This document shows positions 9,853 through 20,479 of a DNA stretch of 64,000 bases, one piece after another (position 1 is the stretch's first letter; each line of letters begins with the position of its first letter). The stretch comes from Acidimicrobiia bacterium. Lineage in GTDB: Bacteria; Actinomycetota; Acidimicrobiia; IMCC26256; JAOSJL01. The notes below the pieces were generated by a model. That model worked only from the letters and a program-made list of their open reading frames with translations, was not told the DNA's origin and made no database searches. The DNA is taken from contig JAOSJL010000001.1 in NCBI GenBank assembly GCA_027494115.1, forward strand, positions 2,555,501 through 2,619,500. Reading direction: 5' to 3'. Both the position numbers and the translations under genes were made by a program.

Positions 9853-10183
9853 ACATCTCTCGCCGCGTCTTGGGGCCGAAGAAGCCGCCTTCGGGACGGG
9901 CGTGGCAGTGGTAGTGGTCGGGGATGTTGCGCATGTTCCCGTCGAGGTAGTGCGCGCCGAGTTGCTCGTCAGCCACACGGTGGAGCGCCTCGGTCATGTG
10001 TTCGAGGGCCTCCGACGGCGGGTCGGTGCCGTGATCGCGCCACACGACCATCGGGACCCGGCAGATCTCGCACTCGGCGATCCAGCAGAGGTCGTCCTCG
10101 TGGTACCAGGGGGTGATGTGAGCCGCCTCGCAGAGGTCGCACTCGGGTCCGAAACGACCCGGGGGCGTGGAGGGAGAGCTCAC
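9851..10183 (-). CDS. Small HIT-like protein with paired CxxC motifs
   Basis: This protein of about 110 residues has CDLCEAA near the N-terminus, ECEIC in the middle and HYHCHAR near the end. The last matches the His-x-His-x-His core of HIT nucleotide hydrolases, and the paired cysteines suggest a bound zinc. GTG 10183 lies eight bases after the trpA stop and is preferred; a longer frame reaches 10228 inside trpA. It is the last gene of the trp cluster and may simply be co-transcribed. No specific function can be given, and the HIT assignment rests on the short motif. Confidence 0.6.
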   Translation of the reverse strand: MSSPSTPPGRFGPECDLCEAAHITPWYHEDDLCWIAECEICRVPMVVWRDHGTDPPSEALEHMTEALHRVADEQLGAHYLDGNMRNIPDHYHCHARPEGGFFGPKTRREM

Positions 10184-10190
10184 GACAGAC

Positions 10191-10970
10191 TCACGAGGCT
10201 GTCTCGTCGAGTGCCCTACGTACCTCACGGATGAAGTCGGCGGCCACGTCGACTCCCCCGCCGTCGAGAAGCCGGCGAATCAGGGCGCTGCCGATCACGA
10301 CACCGTCGGCGTGGCGCACAGCTTCGGCGGCCTGCTCGGGCGTGGAGATCCCCACACCGAGAAGCACGGGAGTGTCGGTCAGACCGCGACATCTCTCCCC
10401 GACCGTCGAGGAAGGTTCCGAGAGCGACCCGCGCTCCCCGGTGACCCCGAGTAGCGAGACCGCATAGACGAAACCTTTCGAGCGTTCGCAGATCCGAGCG
10501 AGCCGCTCGTCGGTCGTGGTCGGCGCGGCGAGGAGGACGGTCTCGATTCCCGCTGCGTCGGCAGCCGAACCCCAGGGCCCGAACTCATCGAGGGGTAGGT
10601 CGGGCAGGATGGCGGCGTCGACACCCGCGTCGACGAGCGCGGAGGCGAAACGGTCGTACCCCGCGTGCATCACGAGGTTGGCGTATGTCATCACCGCCAG
10701 GGGCGCGCCGACAGCGAGGCCCTCGACGTCGCCGAGAATCGTCATCGGGGTCGCGCCGCGGGCCAAGGCCTGCTGCGACGCCGTCTGGATGGTCGGGCCA
10801 TCCATCACCGGATCGGAGAACGGGATGCCGATCTCGACCGCATCCGCACCCGCCGCCACGACGGCTTCGAGCAGTTCGGTCCAGCCGTCGTACAGTCCGC
10901 CGGTGACGTAGGGCACGAGAAGCGGCCGACCGCCGGAGCGGGCGTCGCGTAGCGTCTCTTCGAGCCTCAC
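10191..10970 (-). CDS. trpA: Tryptophan synthase alpha chain
   Basis: This 259-residue subunit cleaves indole-3-glycerol phosphate to indole and glyceraldehyde 3-phosphate and passes indole to TrpB. The catalytic glutamate is in [15 protein letters not shown] and the catalytic aspartate in ILPDLPLDE. The phosphate-binding GVGIS and GSAL motifs are present near the end. Its ATG overlaps the trpB stop as ATGA, the usual arrangement for equal expression of the two subunits. Confidence 0.96.
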   Translation of the reverse strand: MRLEETLRDARSGGRPLLVPYVTGGLYDGWTELLEAVVAAGADAVEIGIPFSDPVMDGPTIQTASQQALARGATPMTILGDVEGLAVGAPLAVMTYANLVMHAGYDRFASALVDAGVDAAILPDLPLDEFGPWGSAADAAGIETVLLAAPTTTDERLARICERSKGFVYAVSLLGVTGERGSLSEPSSTVGERCRGLTDTPVLLGVGISTPEQAAEAVRHADGVVIGSALIRRLLDGGGVDVAADFIREVRRALDETAS

Positions 10971-12253
10971 GGGCCGTCGTTGCCTGTGCCCGACGCCGTG
11001 CCCGACCCCGCACCTGACCCCGTGTCAGCGAAGGCATCGGCCAGCTGCGCCGCATCCTTGTCGCCTCGCCCGGACAGCGTGATGAGGACCGTCGAACCCG
11101 AGGGAAGAGCGGCACCGGCCTCACGGGCGACCCAGGCGATCGCATGGGCCGACTCGAGAGCGGGAATGATGCCTTCACTCTCGGCCAGGAGACGAAAGGC
11201 CTCGAGAGCCTCGTGGTCGGTGACGCTGTCGTACTCGGCCCGCCCGGACTCGGCGAGCGCGACGTGTTCGGGGCCCACGCCCGGGTAGTCGAGGCCGGCA
11301 CTGATCGAGTGGGCCTCACGAATCTGGCCATGCTCGTCCTGGAGGTACAGCGACCGCGCGCCGTGCAGGACGCCGGGGACACCGCGACTGATCGATGCAC
11401 CGTGGCGGCCCGACTCGAGCCCCTCTCCCGCCGCTTCGACCCCGACCAGACGGGCCGCGGTGTCGCGGAAGCCCGCAAAGGTGCCCATCGCGTTCGAGCC
11501 GCCGCCCACGCACGCCACGACCGCGTCCGGATCGTCGCCACCGAGCACCTCACGACACTGGCTTCGCGCCTCCGACCCGATCACGCTCTGGAGTTCACGC
11601 ACGATCCACGGAAAGGGATGGGGACCGACGACTGAGCCGATGCAGTAGTGGGTGGTCTCGACACTGGCCACCCAGTCGCGCAGAGCCTCATTGGTGGCGT
11701 CCTTGAGCGTGGCGCTCCCCGACTCCACCGTTCTGACCTCGGCACCGAGGAGCCCCATGCGCCAGACGTTGAGGGCCTGGCGCTGCGCGTCGACGGCACC
11801 CATGAAGACGACGCAGTCGAACCCGAACAGCGCGCACGCCGTGGCCGTGGCCACCCCGTGCTGGCCGGCACCAGTCTCCGCGATCACCCGGTTCTTGCCC
11901 ATGCGGCGGGTCAGCAACGCCTGACCCAGAACGTTGTTGATCTTGTGCGACCCCGTGTGGGTGAGGTCTTCGCGCTTGAGCAAGACCCGCACACCCAGGC
12001 GCTCTGAGAGCCGGTGGCATTCAGTGACCGGCGTGGGACGACCCGCGTAGGTGTCGAGCAGGCCGCCGAACTCACGGCGGAAGTCGCCGGAGCTCCAGGC
12101 GTGGCGGAACTCGTCCTCGAGTTCCTCGAGCGCCGGAACCAGCGTCTCGGGAACGAAGCGGCCACCGAAGCCTCCGAAGCGACCGAGGTCGACCGGTTCG
12201 GGCCCGGGTTCGGGGAGCACCACCGGTCCACCGCGCCCGGACACCGCCGTCAC
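10967..12253 (-). CDS. trpB: Tryptophan synthase beta chain
   Basis: This protein joins indole and serine to make tryptophan. The PLP lysine is in HTGSHKINN, with [22 protein letters not shown] (phosphate binding) and the final LSGRGDKD motif all intact. GTG 12253 is preferred: it overlaps the trpF TGA and has GGGAGG about eight bases upstream. A TTG at 12268 is the only longer option. The last 20 or so residues are a Gly/Ser/Thr-rich tail not usual for TrpB and probably disordered. Confidence 0.95.
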   Translation of the reverse strand: MTAVSGRGGPVVLPEPGPEPVDLGRFGGFGGRFVPETLVPALEELEDEFRHAWSSGDFRREFGGLLDTYAGRPTPVTECHRLSERLGVRVLLKREDLTHTGSHKINNVLGQALLTRRMGKNRVIAETGAGQHGVATATACALFGFDCVVFMGAVDAQRQALNVWRMGLLGAEVRTVESGSATLKDATNEALRDWVASVETTHYCIGSVVGPHPFPWIVRELQSVIGSEARSQCREVLGGDDPDAVVACVGGGSNAMGTFAGFRDTAARLVGVEAAGEGLESGRHGASISRGVPGVLHGARSLYLQDEHGQIREAHSISAGLDYPGVGPEHVALAESGRAEYDSVTDHEALEAFRLLAESEGIIPALESAHAIAWVAREAGAALPSGSTVLITLSGRGDKDAAQLADAFADTGSGAGSGTASGTGNDGP

Positions 12254-12924
12254 AGGTAGTCCTCCCAATCGAAGGGCCTCTCCTTGCCCGGAGTCGGGGC
12301 GGGATCCTCCTCACGCAGGTCCCTGTCGGCCGAGTTCGCCTCCTCGATGAAGTGACGCAGCTTGCGCGGGTCCTTGCGCCCGGGGCCACTCTCGACGCCG
12401 GTCGACACGTCGACGCCCCAAGGACGCACGCGGCGAACGGCAGCCGCCACGTTGTCGGGGTTCAGACCGCCGGCCAGCAGGAGCCGCACGCCGCTGGGCG
12501 CGCCCTCGGCGACAGACCAGTCGAAGACGCGACCCGAGCCCGGATCGGGTGAATCCAGGAGGATCACGTCGGCGGGTCCGTTGCCCGCCGCGGCGATGGC
12601 GTCGTCACCGGCCGCGAACGCCTGGATCACCATGGGAACTCGTTGGCGCACGTAGCGAACTTCACTGAGAGGTTCGCGTCCGTGAAGTTGCGCGCCCTTC
12701 AGTCCTGCAGTGTTGACGATCTCGGCGACGCGCTCGGGCCGCTCATCGCGGAAGACCCCGACGGTCAGGATCTCGCTGGGCAGACGCCGAGCGATGTCGC
12801 GTGCAGTCTGCGTGCTCACCTGTCGGCGACTGGGAGCGAACACGAAACCGATGGCATCGGCCCCCAGCGCCACGGCGAGGAGCGCGTCGTCTTCGGTGGT
12901 GATTCCACAGATCTTGACGAACAC
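12250..12924 (-). CDS. trpF: Phosphoribosylanthranilate isomerase
   Basis: This is a TIM-barrel isomerase of tryptophan synthesis. The catalytic cysteine is in VFVKICGIT at the N-terminus, and the catalytic aspartate is in the [12 protein letters not shown] strand. [12 protein letters not shown] and [16 protein letters not shown] are typical of TrpF. The GTG at 12924 is four bases after the trpC stop, and the C-terminus overlaps trpB. A dedicated trpF means the hisA of this genome need not act as the dual-function PriA found in many actinobacteria. Confidence 0.93.
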   Translation of the reverse strand: MFVKICGITTEDDALLAVALGADAIGFVFAPSRRQVSTQTARDIARRLPSEILTVGVFRDERPERVAEIVNTAGLKGAQLHGREPLSEVRYVRQRVPMVIQAFAAGDDAIAAAGNGPADVILLDSPDPGSGRVFDWSVAEGAPSGVRLLLAGGLNPDNVAAAVRRVRPWGVDVSTGVESGPGRKDPRKLRHFIEEANSADRDLREEDPAPTPGKERPFDWEDYL

Positions 12925-12928
12925 GCGA

Positions 12929-13738
12929 CTATCCCGTCTCCCCCGCCACCACTGCCGGTTCGACGGCGGCCATGTCGGCAACGAGGGCAGCCGGATCCGC
13001 GGCCCGCACGAGGGCCTCGCCGACGAGGGCTGCTCGAAAGCCCGCCGCCGCGACCGAGCGCGCATCCTCGACGCTGCGGATGGCGCTCTCGGCGACGGCC
13101 AGTGTGGTGTCGGGAATACGTGCGACAAGGCCGTGTGCGATGCCGAGATCCTCGTCGAACGTGGCGAGGCTGCGGCTGTTCACACCCACGAGATCACAAC
13201 CGGTCGACAGCGCCCGATCGAGTTCCTCGGCGTCGTGAACTTCCACGAGTGCAGCGAGGCCGTGGGAGCGCGCCGCGCCGAGCAGGTCGGACAACTGGGC
13301 ATCCGAGAGCGCGGCCACGATCAGGAGAATGGCGTCGGCCCCCGCGGCCCGAGCCTCGAGAACCTGGAGCTCGTCGATCACGAAGTCCTTGCGAAGCAGT
13401 GGAAGGGACGTGGTGCTGCGGGCCGCCGCCAGATCGTCGAGCGAACCGCCGAAGTACTCGGCGTCGGTCAGCACCGAAATCGCGGACGCACCGCCGGCCT
13501 CGAACGACGCTGCCATGGACGCGGGATCGAGATCGGGAGCAAGTGGTCCCTTGGAGGGCGACCGGCGCTTCATCTCCGCGATGACCGCGAGGCCCGGAGC
13601 GGCTCGGAGTGCGCTGTAGAAGTCGCCCGAGCGCCGCGAGGTGGCCGCGGCAGCGGCAGCCGTTATCTCACGGGAACGGCCACGCAGACCCGCCACTTCG
13701 TCGCGTTTGGTCGCGAGGATCTTCTCGAGGAACGACAC
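12929..13738 (-). CDS. trpC: Indole-3-glycerol phosphate synthase
   Basis: This 269-residue TIM-barrel enzyme closes the indole ring. Visible are VSFLEKILATKRDEV at the start, IAEMKRRSPSKGPL with its catalytic lysine, LRKDFVIDELQV, VGVNSRSL and AESAIRSVEDA, all standard for TrpC. GTG 13738 gives the family-typical N-terminus. A gap of 55 bases separates it from the ygfZ-like gene upstream, the longest space inside this part of the operon, so an internal promoter is possible. Confidence 0.94.
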   Translation of the reverse strand: MSFLEKILATKRDEVAGLRGRSREITAAAAAATSRRSGDFYSALRAAPGLAVIAEMKRRSPSKGPLAPDLDPASMAASFEAGGASAISVLTDAEYFGGSLDDLAAARSTTSLPLLRKDFVIDELQVLEARAAGADAILLIVAALSDAQLSDLLGAARSHGLAALVEVHDAEELDRALSTGCDLVGVNSRSLATFDEDLGIAHGLVARIPDTTLAVAESAIRSVEDARSVAAAGFRAALVGEALVRAADPAALVADMAAVEPAVVAGETG

Positions 13739-13793
13739 AGCTGTTGAGTCTACGGGGCGTTGCCTGCTACTCCCGGCTTCATACCAGGGGTGG

Positions 13794-14780
13794 TCATACC
13801 TCGTCGGTGCCCGGCAGAACACCGATCCGGGCGTCGGCGAGATCGCCCGAGGCGAGGCGAATGCCGACGTCGGCCGGTGGCTCGATCCCACGGTGGACGT
13901 ACCCGAGGGCCACGGTTCCCGCCCCCGCGTCGCCCACGCTCGTGACCGAACCGACGACATCGCCGTCGGACAGGATCTCCGCACCGACCGCAGGGGCCGG
14001 ACCGTCGATGTGCAACAGCCGGAGAAACCGATTCACGCGGCCGCGGCTGTCGATCCGGCAGACGAGCTCCTGTCCCAGGAAGCACCCCTTGTCGAAAGAG
14101 ACGGCGTCGATGTCCAGGCCGGCCTCCTGGGGGATCGTGCTCTCGTCGAGATCGTGACCCTGGCGGGGGACTCCGGCTGCGATCCGGTGAGCCTCGGCGA
14201 CCTCGAGTCCCACTGGAGTGGCTCCCTGTTCGACGAACGCTGCCCACGCGCTGCTCAGCGCGTCGTGACTGCCCACGACGTCGACGCCTACGGGCCGGTC
14301 GACGCGCACGAGCCGTGTGGATTCCCACGGAAGATGTGCGTGGGCCACTTCGGGTGGTGGTTTGACCTCCAGCGAGATGAGGAGGTCGTCGGTCGCGGGA
14401 CCGCGAACCTGCAGAAGACCCCAGCCTGCACTGCGGTCGATGATCTCGACATCGACGCGTATCCGGTAGCGCGACAGTGATGCAGTGAATGCCTCGGCGA
14501 AGCCCGGCTCGGTGTCGATCCAGGCCACGTCTCCCACGCGGAGAAGCCGGAAATCGACGTCGAGCTTCCCGCGCGGGGTCAGCAGCAGGCTGTGCACGCC
14601 CGTCCCGTCGGTGAGGTGGGACACGTCGGCCGAGATCAGGCTGTCGAGGAACGAGAAGGTGTCGGGCCCGGAGACCAGGACCGATCCCGCAACAGACTGG
14701 TCGACGATCCCGACGCCGTCGCGCAGCGCGGCGTACTCGGCCTGCGGGTCTCCGGAGTCGGAAGCGACTGGCCCGGTCAT
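13794..14780 (-). CDS. ygfZ: YgfZ/GcvT-like folate-binding protein
   Basis: This 328-residue protein has the aminomethyltransferase-like fold and the signature KGCFLGQE (about residue 225), which defines YgfZ proteins. Those use folate to support repair or assembly of iron-sulfur enzymes. ATG 14780 overlaps the trpE TGA. Its presence inside the trp operon is a context feature only; no trp reaction is known for the family. The region near the N-terminus (YAALRDGVGIVDQS) is also typical. Confidence 0.87.
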   Translation of the reverse strand: MTGPVASDSGDPQAEYAALRDGVGIVDQSVAGSVLVSGPDTFSFLDSLISADVSHLTDGTGVHSLLLTPRGKLDVDFRLLRVGDVAWIDTEPGFAEAFTASLSRYRIRVDVEIIDRSAGWGLLQVRGPATDDLLISLEVKPPPEVAHAHLPWESTRLVRVDRPVGVDVVGSHDALSSAWAAFVEQGATPVGLEVAEAHRIAAGVPRQGHDLDESTIPQEAGLDIDAVSFDKGCFLGQELVCRIDSRGRVNRFLRLLHIDGPAPAVGAEILSDGDVVGSVTSVGDAGAGTVALGYVHRGIEPPADVGIRLASGDLADARIGVLPGTDEV

Positions 14781-16306
14781 CGGCCCGCATCCCCGCCGAC
14801 GATGGGCTCGAGATTGCGGGCGGCGGCTGCGGCGGTGAGCAACGCCCTGGCTTTGTTGTGGCACTCGAGGTCTTCGAATTCAGGATCGCTGTCGGCGACG
14901 ATGCCGGCACCCGCCTGGACCGACGCGTGCCCGTCGCGCCAGAGCATCGTCCGGATGGCGATGGCGGTGTCGAGGTTGCCGGAGAAGTCGAGGTAGCCGA
15001 CGACGCCCGCATGCGGCCCACGCTTGGTGGGCTCGAGTTCGTCGATGATCTCCATGGCACGAACTTTCGGGGCGCCGCTCACGGTCCCGGCGGGAAACGT
15101 CGCCCGCAGGACGTCGACCGGCCCCGTGGAGTCGGGGAGGTCACCCGAAACCTGACTGGTGAGATGCATCACGTGGGAGTAGCGCTCGAGGGTCATGAGC
15201 TCGTCGACCTGTTCGGTACCGAAGCGTGCGACCCGTCCGACGTCGTTGCGCGCGAGATCAACGAGCATGACGTGTTCGGCACGCTCTTTGGGATGCTCAG
15301 CGAGTTCGGCCGCCATTCTGCGGTCGGACACGTCATCGGTGCCGCGCCGACGCGTGCCGGCGATCGGTCGGCTGATGACCCGCCCGTCGAGGACCTGCAC
15401 CATGGGTTCGGGTGAGGATCCCGCGATCGTCACGGCATCGTCGCGGAGGAAGTACATGTACGGCGACGGGTTGACCTGACGCAGCACGCGGTACGTGGCG
15501 AAGGGATCGACGGAACCGTCGATGTCGAAGCGTTGGGCGAGCACGACCTGGAAGATGTCGCCCTCCAGGATGTGTTCCCGGGCAACCTCGACCGCCCTGT
15601 GGTAGTCGCCGGTGCTCATGGTGGAGCGGAAGCTCGGCAGCTCTTCCAGGGGCTCCGGCGGTGGCGGCGCCGGCCGGACCGTCAGCGGTCGTGCCAGCGC
15701 CTCGACACGGTCGTCGAGTCGTTCCCCGGCAGCGTGGTAGCGGGCGGTGGCGGCGGCCGTGCTCTCGTGGGGTTCCACGAAGACGTTTTCGATCAGGAAC
15801 AGGCGCTGACGGAAGTGGTCGAAGGCGGTGACGTGGCCCGTGAGCGACATCACCGCGTCGGGCAGCCCCTGGTCGTCGACGGGGACCGAGGGGAGCCGCT
15901 CGATCTCGCGCACGACGTCGTAGCCGAGGTACCCCACCACCCCACCGTGGAAGGGAGGCAACTCAGGAATCTGCGGTGCCCGGTAGCGGGCCAGGAGCGC
16001 CTCGAGCGCGCCCAGAATGCCCTGGTCGGTCGGCAGACGGGGGTCGGTTCCCACTGGGATCGACACGTCGGCTCCGTGGGACACGAGAGTCAGGGCGGGA
16101 TCCCGCCCGAGGAACGAGAACCGCCCCCACTGACGCCCCTGCTCGACGGACTCGAGGAGGAAACCCGTACCGTCGCCGATGAGCTTGGCGTAGGCCGACA
16201 CCGGCGTCTCGACGTCGGCCAGGATCTCGCGCCAGACCGGAACCACGGTGTGGTCGCGCGCCAGCGCGAGGAACCGGTCGAGGGCGGGGCGCAGCAGTGG
16301 CGTCAC
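14777..16306 (-). CDS. trpE: Anthranilate synthase component I
   Basis: This 509-residue enzyme converts chorismate to anthranilate with ammonia or glutamine. The feedback-control region near the N-terminus has [16 protein letters not shown]. The catalytic half has [56 protein letters not shown] and a [10 protein letters not shown] end. GTG 16306 overlaps the hisI TGA; a longer frame to 16357 would cover hisI. TrpG and TrpD are not in the window, so the amidotransferase subunit lies elsewhere. Tryptophan inhibition is likely from family knowledge; no attenuator was found. Confidence 0.95.
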   Translation of the reverse strand: MTPLLRPALDRFLALARDHTVVPVWREILADVETPVSAYAKLIGDGTGFLLESVEQGRQWGRFSFLGRDPALTLVSHGADVSIPVGTDPRLPTDQGILGALEALLARYRAPQIPELPPFHGGVVGYLGYDVVREIERLPSVPVDDQGLPDAVMSLTGHVTAFDHFRQRLFLIENVFVEPHESTAAATARYHAAGERLDDRVEALARPLTVRPAPPPPEPLEELPSFRSTMSTGDYHRAVEVAREHILEGDIFQVVLAQRFDIDGSVDPFATYRVLRQVNPSPYMYFLRDDAVTIAGSSPEPMVQVLDGRVISRPIAGTRRRGTDDVSDRRMAAELAEHPKERAEHVMLVDLARNDVGRVARFGTEQVDELMTLERYSHVMHLTSQVSGDLPDSTGPVDVLRATFPAGTVSGAPKVRAMEIIDELEPTKRGPHAGVVGYLDFSGNLDTAIAIRTMLWRDGHASVQAGAGIVADSDPEFEDLECHNKARALLTAAAAARNLEPIVGGDAGR

Positions 16307-16728
16307 CTGGGGTCTGTCGAACCGGCCGGGCCGAACGAACGGAAGAAGCAGCTCCACTCACCCGTGTGACACGCGCCGTTGCCGGCCTGTTCGACCTCGA
16401 AGAGCAGCGTGTCGCCGTCGCAGTCGTAGGAAGCGGAGCGGATGAACTGCCGATCGCCCGACGTTTCGCCCTTGCACCAGTACTCCTGTCGGCTCCTGCT
16501 CCAGAACCACGTCCGCCCCGTGTCGAGGGAACGGCGGAGCGACTCCTCGTTCATCCAGGCCATCATCAGGACGCGCCCGGTGCCCGTCTCCTGGACGATC
16601 GCCGGAACCAGCCCGCTCTCGTTGAACGCCACCGCGGCAATCTGTTCCTCGGTGGCGGCGATGGCCGTCGTAACCGGCCCGGCGGTCGCGTCGACGTCTG
16701 GTGGCGTCTCGGCGGAAGAGGTCGACAT
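16303..16728 (-). CDS. hisI: Phosphoribosyl-AMP cyclohydrolase
   Basis: This 141-residue enzyme opens the adenine ring of PR-AMP in histidine synthesis. Diagnostic motifs are [28 protein letters not shown] and the metal-binding [13 protein letters not shown], with a later Cys in GACHTGEW. It has no fused HisE domain. In related genomes hisI directly follows hisF. Here it is separated from hisF by more than 5 kb of unrelated genes, yet it keeps its overlap with trpE. Confidence 0.94.
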   Translation of the reverse strand: MSTSSAETPPDVDATAGPVTTAIAATEEQIAAVAFNESGLVPAIVQETGTGRVLMMAWMNEESLRRSLDTGRTWFWSRSRQEYWCKGETSGDRQFIRSASYDCDGDTLLFEVEQAGNGACHTGEWSCFFRSFGPAGSTDPR

Positions 16729-16781
16729 CCGCGGCGATCGTAGCCGTCCGCTCTCCCTCTTCCGCCCGTATTGCGAGAGAA

Positions 16782-18068
16782 CTACGAAAGGCGCGTGGTA
16801 TCGGGGCGACGCCGCAGACCCAGGAAGGCTCTGGTGACGAGCAGGAGCCAGCCGGCGAGAATCATCGCTATTCCCATGGCGACGACTCCCGGCGTCTCGG
16901 AACCCGTTCGGGGGAGAGCCGTGCCCGCGACGGCCGTCGGCGCGCCCGAGTCGCCGCCCGTCGATACCGGGATGGCCTCCACCGTCTCACCGCCCACCTC
17001 GGGTGGCTCCTCGGCGCAGAGGATCTCCCAGGGGATGCTGTCCAACGTGCTCGCCAACTCCGGGTCGGCGGCGGCAGCAGCCTGGAGGGAGTCGTCGAGG
17101 CTCTCGTCGAAGTCGACCTGCGGGAAGTTCTCGGCGAAGTCGGGAACCGGGGAGTACTGCTTGGCGCTGTCCCACTCGCCGACCTTGCCCTCGATCAGCG
17201 CGTCGATCCCCAGGTGGGCGTTGCTGGGCACGGGCGTTCCGTTGCTGAGCCCGCCGAGCTGGGTGGGGATGGTCTGCGCCTCCGCGGCGAAGAGGTCGAC
17301 CTGGAAGGGGCACACGAGAGTCAGGATGAGGTCGAGCAATTCGGGGTCGGAGGTGACCACCCCGATGATGGCGTCGAGGTCGAAGGCTCCACCGGTGTCG
17401 TCGGCGGCGGCGATGAGCGTGCCGAGTCCGTCACGCTCGAGAGTCGCCCGGATGGCGTCGGCGTCCGTGGTGGGCCGCGGCAGGTCGACTTCGAAGTTGT
17501 ACGTACCGGCGTCCTGGACCCAGACGGTCTCGGTGATGTCGGTCTGACCCTGCGGTGAAGTACCCCATGCCTGCGCGGCATCCATCACCCACGACACGAG
17601 CGTGACAGGGATCGGCTGCGGAAGGCTGCACCCCTCGGGGATGACGATCTGCGCGCGGGCCACACCGGCCTCTTTGTCGATGGTCATGGAGGCGAACTTG
17701 TTGTCAGCCGGGATGTAGTTGAGGTCGAACTCGACCCCGACGCAGACCGCATCGGCCTTCAACTCGTCGCTCAGACGCTTGACCTCGGGCCAGTTGCCCG
17801 CCTGGGCCTGACGCTGGATCTCGGCGAGGCGCGCCTGCGCCTCGGGAACGTGTCCGTTGACGAACGCCTGCGCGTCGGCGCCGTGCTGCTGGGCCTGGCC
17901 GATGACTCCGGCGATGGTCTCCTGGGGCGTGGGATCGTTCGACGCTGCCCCCGCGGGCGCAGCGAGTCCGGCGGTGAGGAGGCTCACAGCGAGCGCGGCG
18001 ACCGCCAGCCGACGTCGACCTGCGCCCGTTCGCCCGGTTCGTTTCCGCCGGCTCGAGTTCGCTCGCAT
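16782..18068 (-). CDS. Secreted LPXTG-type cell-wall protein
   Basis: This 428-residue surface protein starts with an Arg/Lys-rich stretch and a signal peptide ([21 protein letters not shown]). It ends with the sorting signal LPRTG, a hydrophobic helix and RRRP, so a sortase should link it to the cell wall. The mature part is acidic with four spaced cysteines and has no recognised domain. ATG 18068 has GGGAGG about seven bases upstream, better than the longer frame to 18161. No sortase gene is in view. It sits between hisI and a divergent hydrolase gene. Confidence 0.8.
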   Translation of the reverse strand: MRANSSRRKRTGRTGAGRRRLAVAALAVSLLTAGLAAPAGAASNDPTPQETIAGVIGQAQQHGADAQAFVNGHVPEAQARLAEIQRQAQAGNWPEVKRLSDELKADAVCVGVEFDLNYIPADNKFASMTIDKEAGVARAQIVIPEGCSLPQPIPVTLVSWVMDAAQAWGTSPQGQTDITETVWVQDAGTYNFEVDLPRPTTDADAIRATLERDGLGTLIAAADDTGGAFDLDAIIGVVTSDPELLDLILTLVCPFQVDLFAAEAQTIPTQLGGLSNGTPVPSNAHLGIDALIEGKVGEWDSAKQYSPVPDFAENFPQVDFDESLDDSLQAAAAADPELASTLDSIPWEILCAEEPPEVGGETVEAIPVSTGGDSGAPTAVAGTALPRTGSETPGVVAMGIAMILAGWLLLVTRAFLGLRRRPDTTRLS

Positions 18069-18188
18069 CGCCAGTCCTCCCGCTCCGTCCCCCACTTCGC
18101 CGATCGCGACCGGTGGGGCCCCGGGTCGTCCCGCCCTCACGCGAAGAGCGGTTGCGACCAATACTACGGAGGGTGGCGGAGTCTGGCA

Positions 18189-18206
18189 ATAGGCCCAATG
18201 GCCTAT
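18189..18206. promoter_or_regulatory. Inverted repeat in a divergent promoter region
   Basis: ATAGGCC and GGCCTAT form a perfect 7-bp inverted repeat with a CAAT spacer. It lies in the 240-base space between the LPXTG gene and the divergent hydrolase gene, where an operator would be expected. The regulator is not known, and no regulator gene adjoins. Confidence 0.35.
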
Positions 18207-18308
18207 GAGCAGGATCTTCGGCGCGCACGAGGGTCAACCGCCCAAATCGCACGTTGCGTGTGGCATTTGCCACCAAGAGCGTTCACCCTCGGCCGCTACC
18301 GTGCGCTC

Positions 18309-18980
18309 ATGTCCGCACCGCTCGCGTCCACTCGGCTCACCCTCACCACCGCCGATGGGGTCCGCCTCGAATCCGAAGTGGCCATGCCGTCGCTGACCAC
18401 ACCGTCGGGCACACCGCGAGCCGGGGCGGTGCTGTGCCACCCCCATCCACAGTTCGGGGGGAACATGCGATCCCTCGTGGTCGGCGAGTGGTTCACCGCG
18501 CTGCCCACCGCCGGAGTGGCCTGTGTGCGGTTCAACTTCCGCGGGGTCGAGGGAAGCGGCGGAACCTTCGACGACGGGGAAGGCGAGCGCCTCGACGCCG
18601 AGGCGGCGTTGGCCCATGTCGCCGGCCTCCTACCCCCGGAGGCGCCACTCGTCATCGCCGGATGGTCCTTCGGCGCCGACGTGGCGCTCGCCACGGTGGA
18701 GCCGCGCGTGAGCGGGTGGGTGGCCGTCGCTCCGCCGGGCCGCTACGGACCCCAGCCCGCGCCCGCTTCCTCCGATGCTCGGCCGAAGCTCGTGGTTTTC
18801 GGAGAACGCGACGACCTCGTCGACTCACGGGCGGGGACCGACGCTGTGGCGACCTGGGCGGCGACCCGCGTCGAGGTCGTCCCGGGAGCCGACCACTTCT
18901 TCGTCGGCAGCACGTCCCGAATCGTCGAGCTCACACTCCAGCTCGTCGAGAGCGCCACCTCTTCCGGGACGGCCGACTGA
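18309..18980 (+). CDS. Alpha/beta hydrolase of the HPHPQFGGNM type
   Basis: This 223-residue cytoplasmic alpha/beta hydrolase has the oxyanion-side HPHPQFGGNM, the nucleophile elbow GWSFGADVAL (Ser in G-x-S-x-G), Asp in GERDDLV and His in PGADHFFVG. Such small hydrolases are common in actinobacteria and proteobacteria, and their substrates are mostly unknown. ATG 18309 is the only start giving the normal N-terminus. It is transcribed away from the LPXTG gene and towards the DUF1800/DUF1501 pair. Confidence 0.78.
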   Translation: MSAPLASTRLTLTTADGVRLESEVAMPSLTTPSGTPRAGAVLCHPHPQFGGNMRSLVVGEWFTALPTAGVACVRFNFRGVEGSGGTFDDGEGERLDAEAALAHVAGLLPPEAPLVIAGWSFGADVALATVEPRVSGWVAVAPPGRYGPQPAPASSDARPKLVVFGERDDLVDSRAGTDAVATWAATRVEVVPGADHFFVGSTSRIVELTLQLVESATSSGTAD

Positions 18981-19115
18981 GGACCTGACGGAGCGGCTTC
19001 CTCAGCGCCATTTCTCACATTCCGCGTTCGTTTCTCTCAAGTTTCGCGCTATCCGCGGTCGATACTCGGGGTGCCACCTCCCCAGATCTTTCACCGGACA
19101 CGAACCGGAGACCGC

Positions 19116-20466
19116 GTGACCACCATCACCCGACCCGTGACACGCACGGCGAGCGCCCCGGCTCCGCGGCCTCTCGGCGACATGGGAGTCCCCCGGACCC
19201 GACCTGCGGAGCCGCCTCGCCCACCTGTACCGCCGGGCGGGGTTCGGAGCATCGGGCGCGCAACTCGACGCCGCCGAGGCCCAGGGGTACGAAGCCACCG
19301 TCGAGGAGATGCTCACCGCTCCCGACCCGGCGGCGGGCGCCATCGCGCCCCCTTCGCTGACGCCGCCGAACCTCATGGGACTTCCGAGCGAAATCCTCCA
19401 ACTCGAAGGCGTCGCGCTGGTTTCGTGGTGGATCGAGCGCATGACCGTCTCGCAGGTTCCCCTGCGCGAGAAGCTTCCGTTCTTCTGGCACGGCCTGTTG
19501 ACCTCCTCACTGCAGAAGGTCGGCTGGCCGTCGCTGATGCTGAACCAGAACCAGCTGTTCCGGAACCTCGGCTGGGGCAACTTCGAGGACCTGCTCCAAG
19601 CCGTGACGATCGACCCGGCCATGCTGATCTGGCTCGACGGGCTCAACAGCCACAAGAGCTCTCCCAACGAGAACTACGGCCGTGAGGTGATGGAACTCTT
19701 CTCTCTCGGACGCGGCAACTACAGCGAGGATGACGTGAAGGCCGCCGCACGGTCGTTCACCGGCTATCGCATCGACACCAGCAACCCGATGGCGCCCACG
19801 ATCGTCTTCGACCCGAATCGCTGGGACTCGGGGGCCAAGACCTTTCTCGGCCAGACCGGAAACTGGGACACCCAGGACGTCATCCGGATCATCACGGAGC
19901 ACCCTGCGTGCCCGCCGTACGTCGCCTCGCGCGTGTGGAGCTTCTTCGCCTGGCCGATCGGTCCGGATCACCCGATCGCCGTCGAGCTCGGGGCGTCATT
20001 CGCCGCCGACCTCGACATCACCGGCCTCCTGCGCGAAACCTTCCTCCACCCGCAGTTCGATTCACCCGACGCCCGACAGGGCCTCGTCGAGTCACCCGTC
20101 GAGTGGCTCGTCCGGTCGCTGCGGATGCTCCAGCTTCCGGGCAACGCCATCACGGCCTCCTCGCTGATCAATCTCCAGCAGGTGCCGTTCATGCCGCCCC
20201 ACGTCGCCGGATGGGCACCCAACGGTTACTGGATCAACACGGCGTCCGAGCTCGAGCGCCTCAAGCTGGCCCAGACAGCCGCCTTCCTCGGCAACACCTG
20301 GTCGGTCGTCTCGACCGGACCTGCCGACCGCCCGGCCGCCGCAGCAGCTCTCCTCGGTGTGGACGCATGGAGTCCCCGCACCGAGGCGGCCCTGGCGAAC
20401 GCCTCGAACGATCCCATGTCCGTCGTCGCCCTGGCACTCGGCAGCCCCGAGTACCTCCTCGGATAG
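19116..20466 (+). CDS. DUF1800 family protein, frameshift near N-terminus
   Basis: This protein has the DUF1800 signatures RLAHLYRRAGFGASGAQL, REKLPFFWHGLLTSS, NENYGREVMELFSLGRG, YSEDDVKAAARSFTGY, SPVEWLVRSLRML and MPPHVAGWAPNGYW. The family is exported or envelope-associated and of unknown activity, and is nearly always paired with DUF1501, as here. The N-terminal coding starts at GTG 19116 (GGAG five bases upstream) and changes frame at the C4 run 19191-19194, where one base seems extra (or two missing). The next start in the C-terminal frame, ATG 19309, would remove the conserved first helix. The DUF1501 gene follows after 13 bases. Confidence 0.8.
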
Positions 20467-20479
20467 GGAGCGCCTCCCG

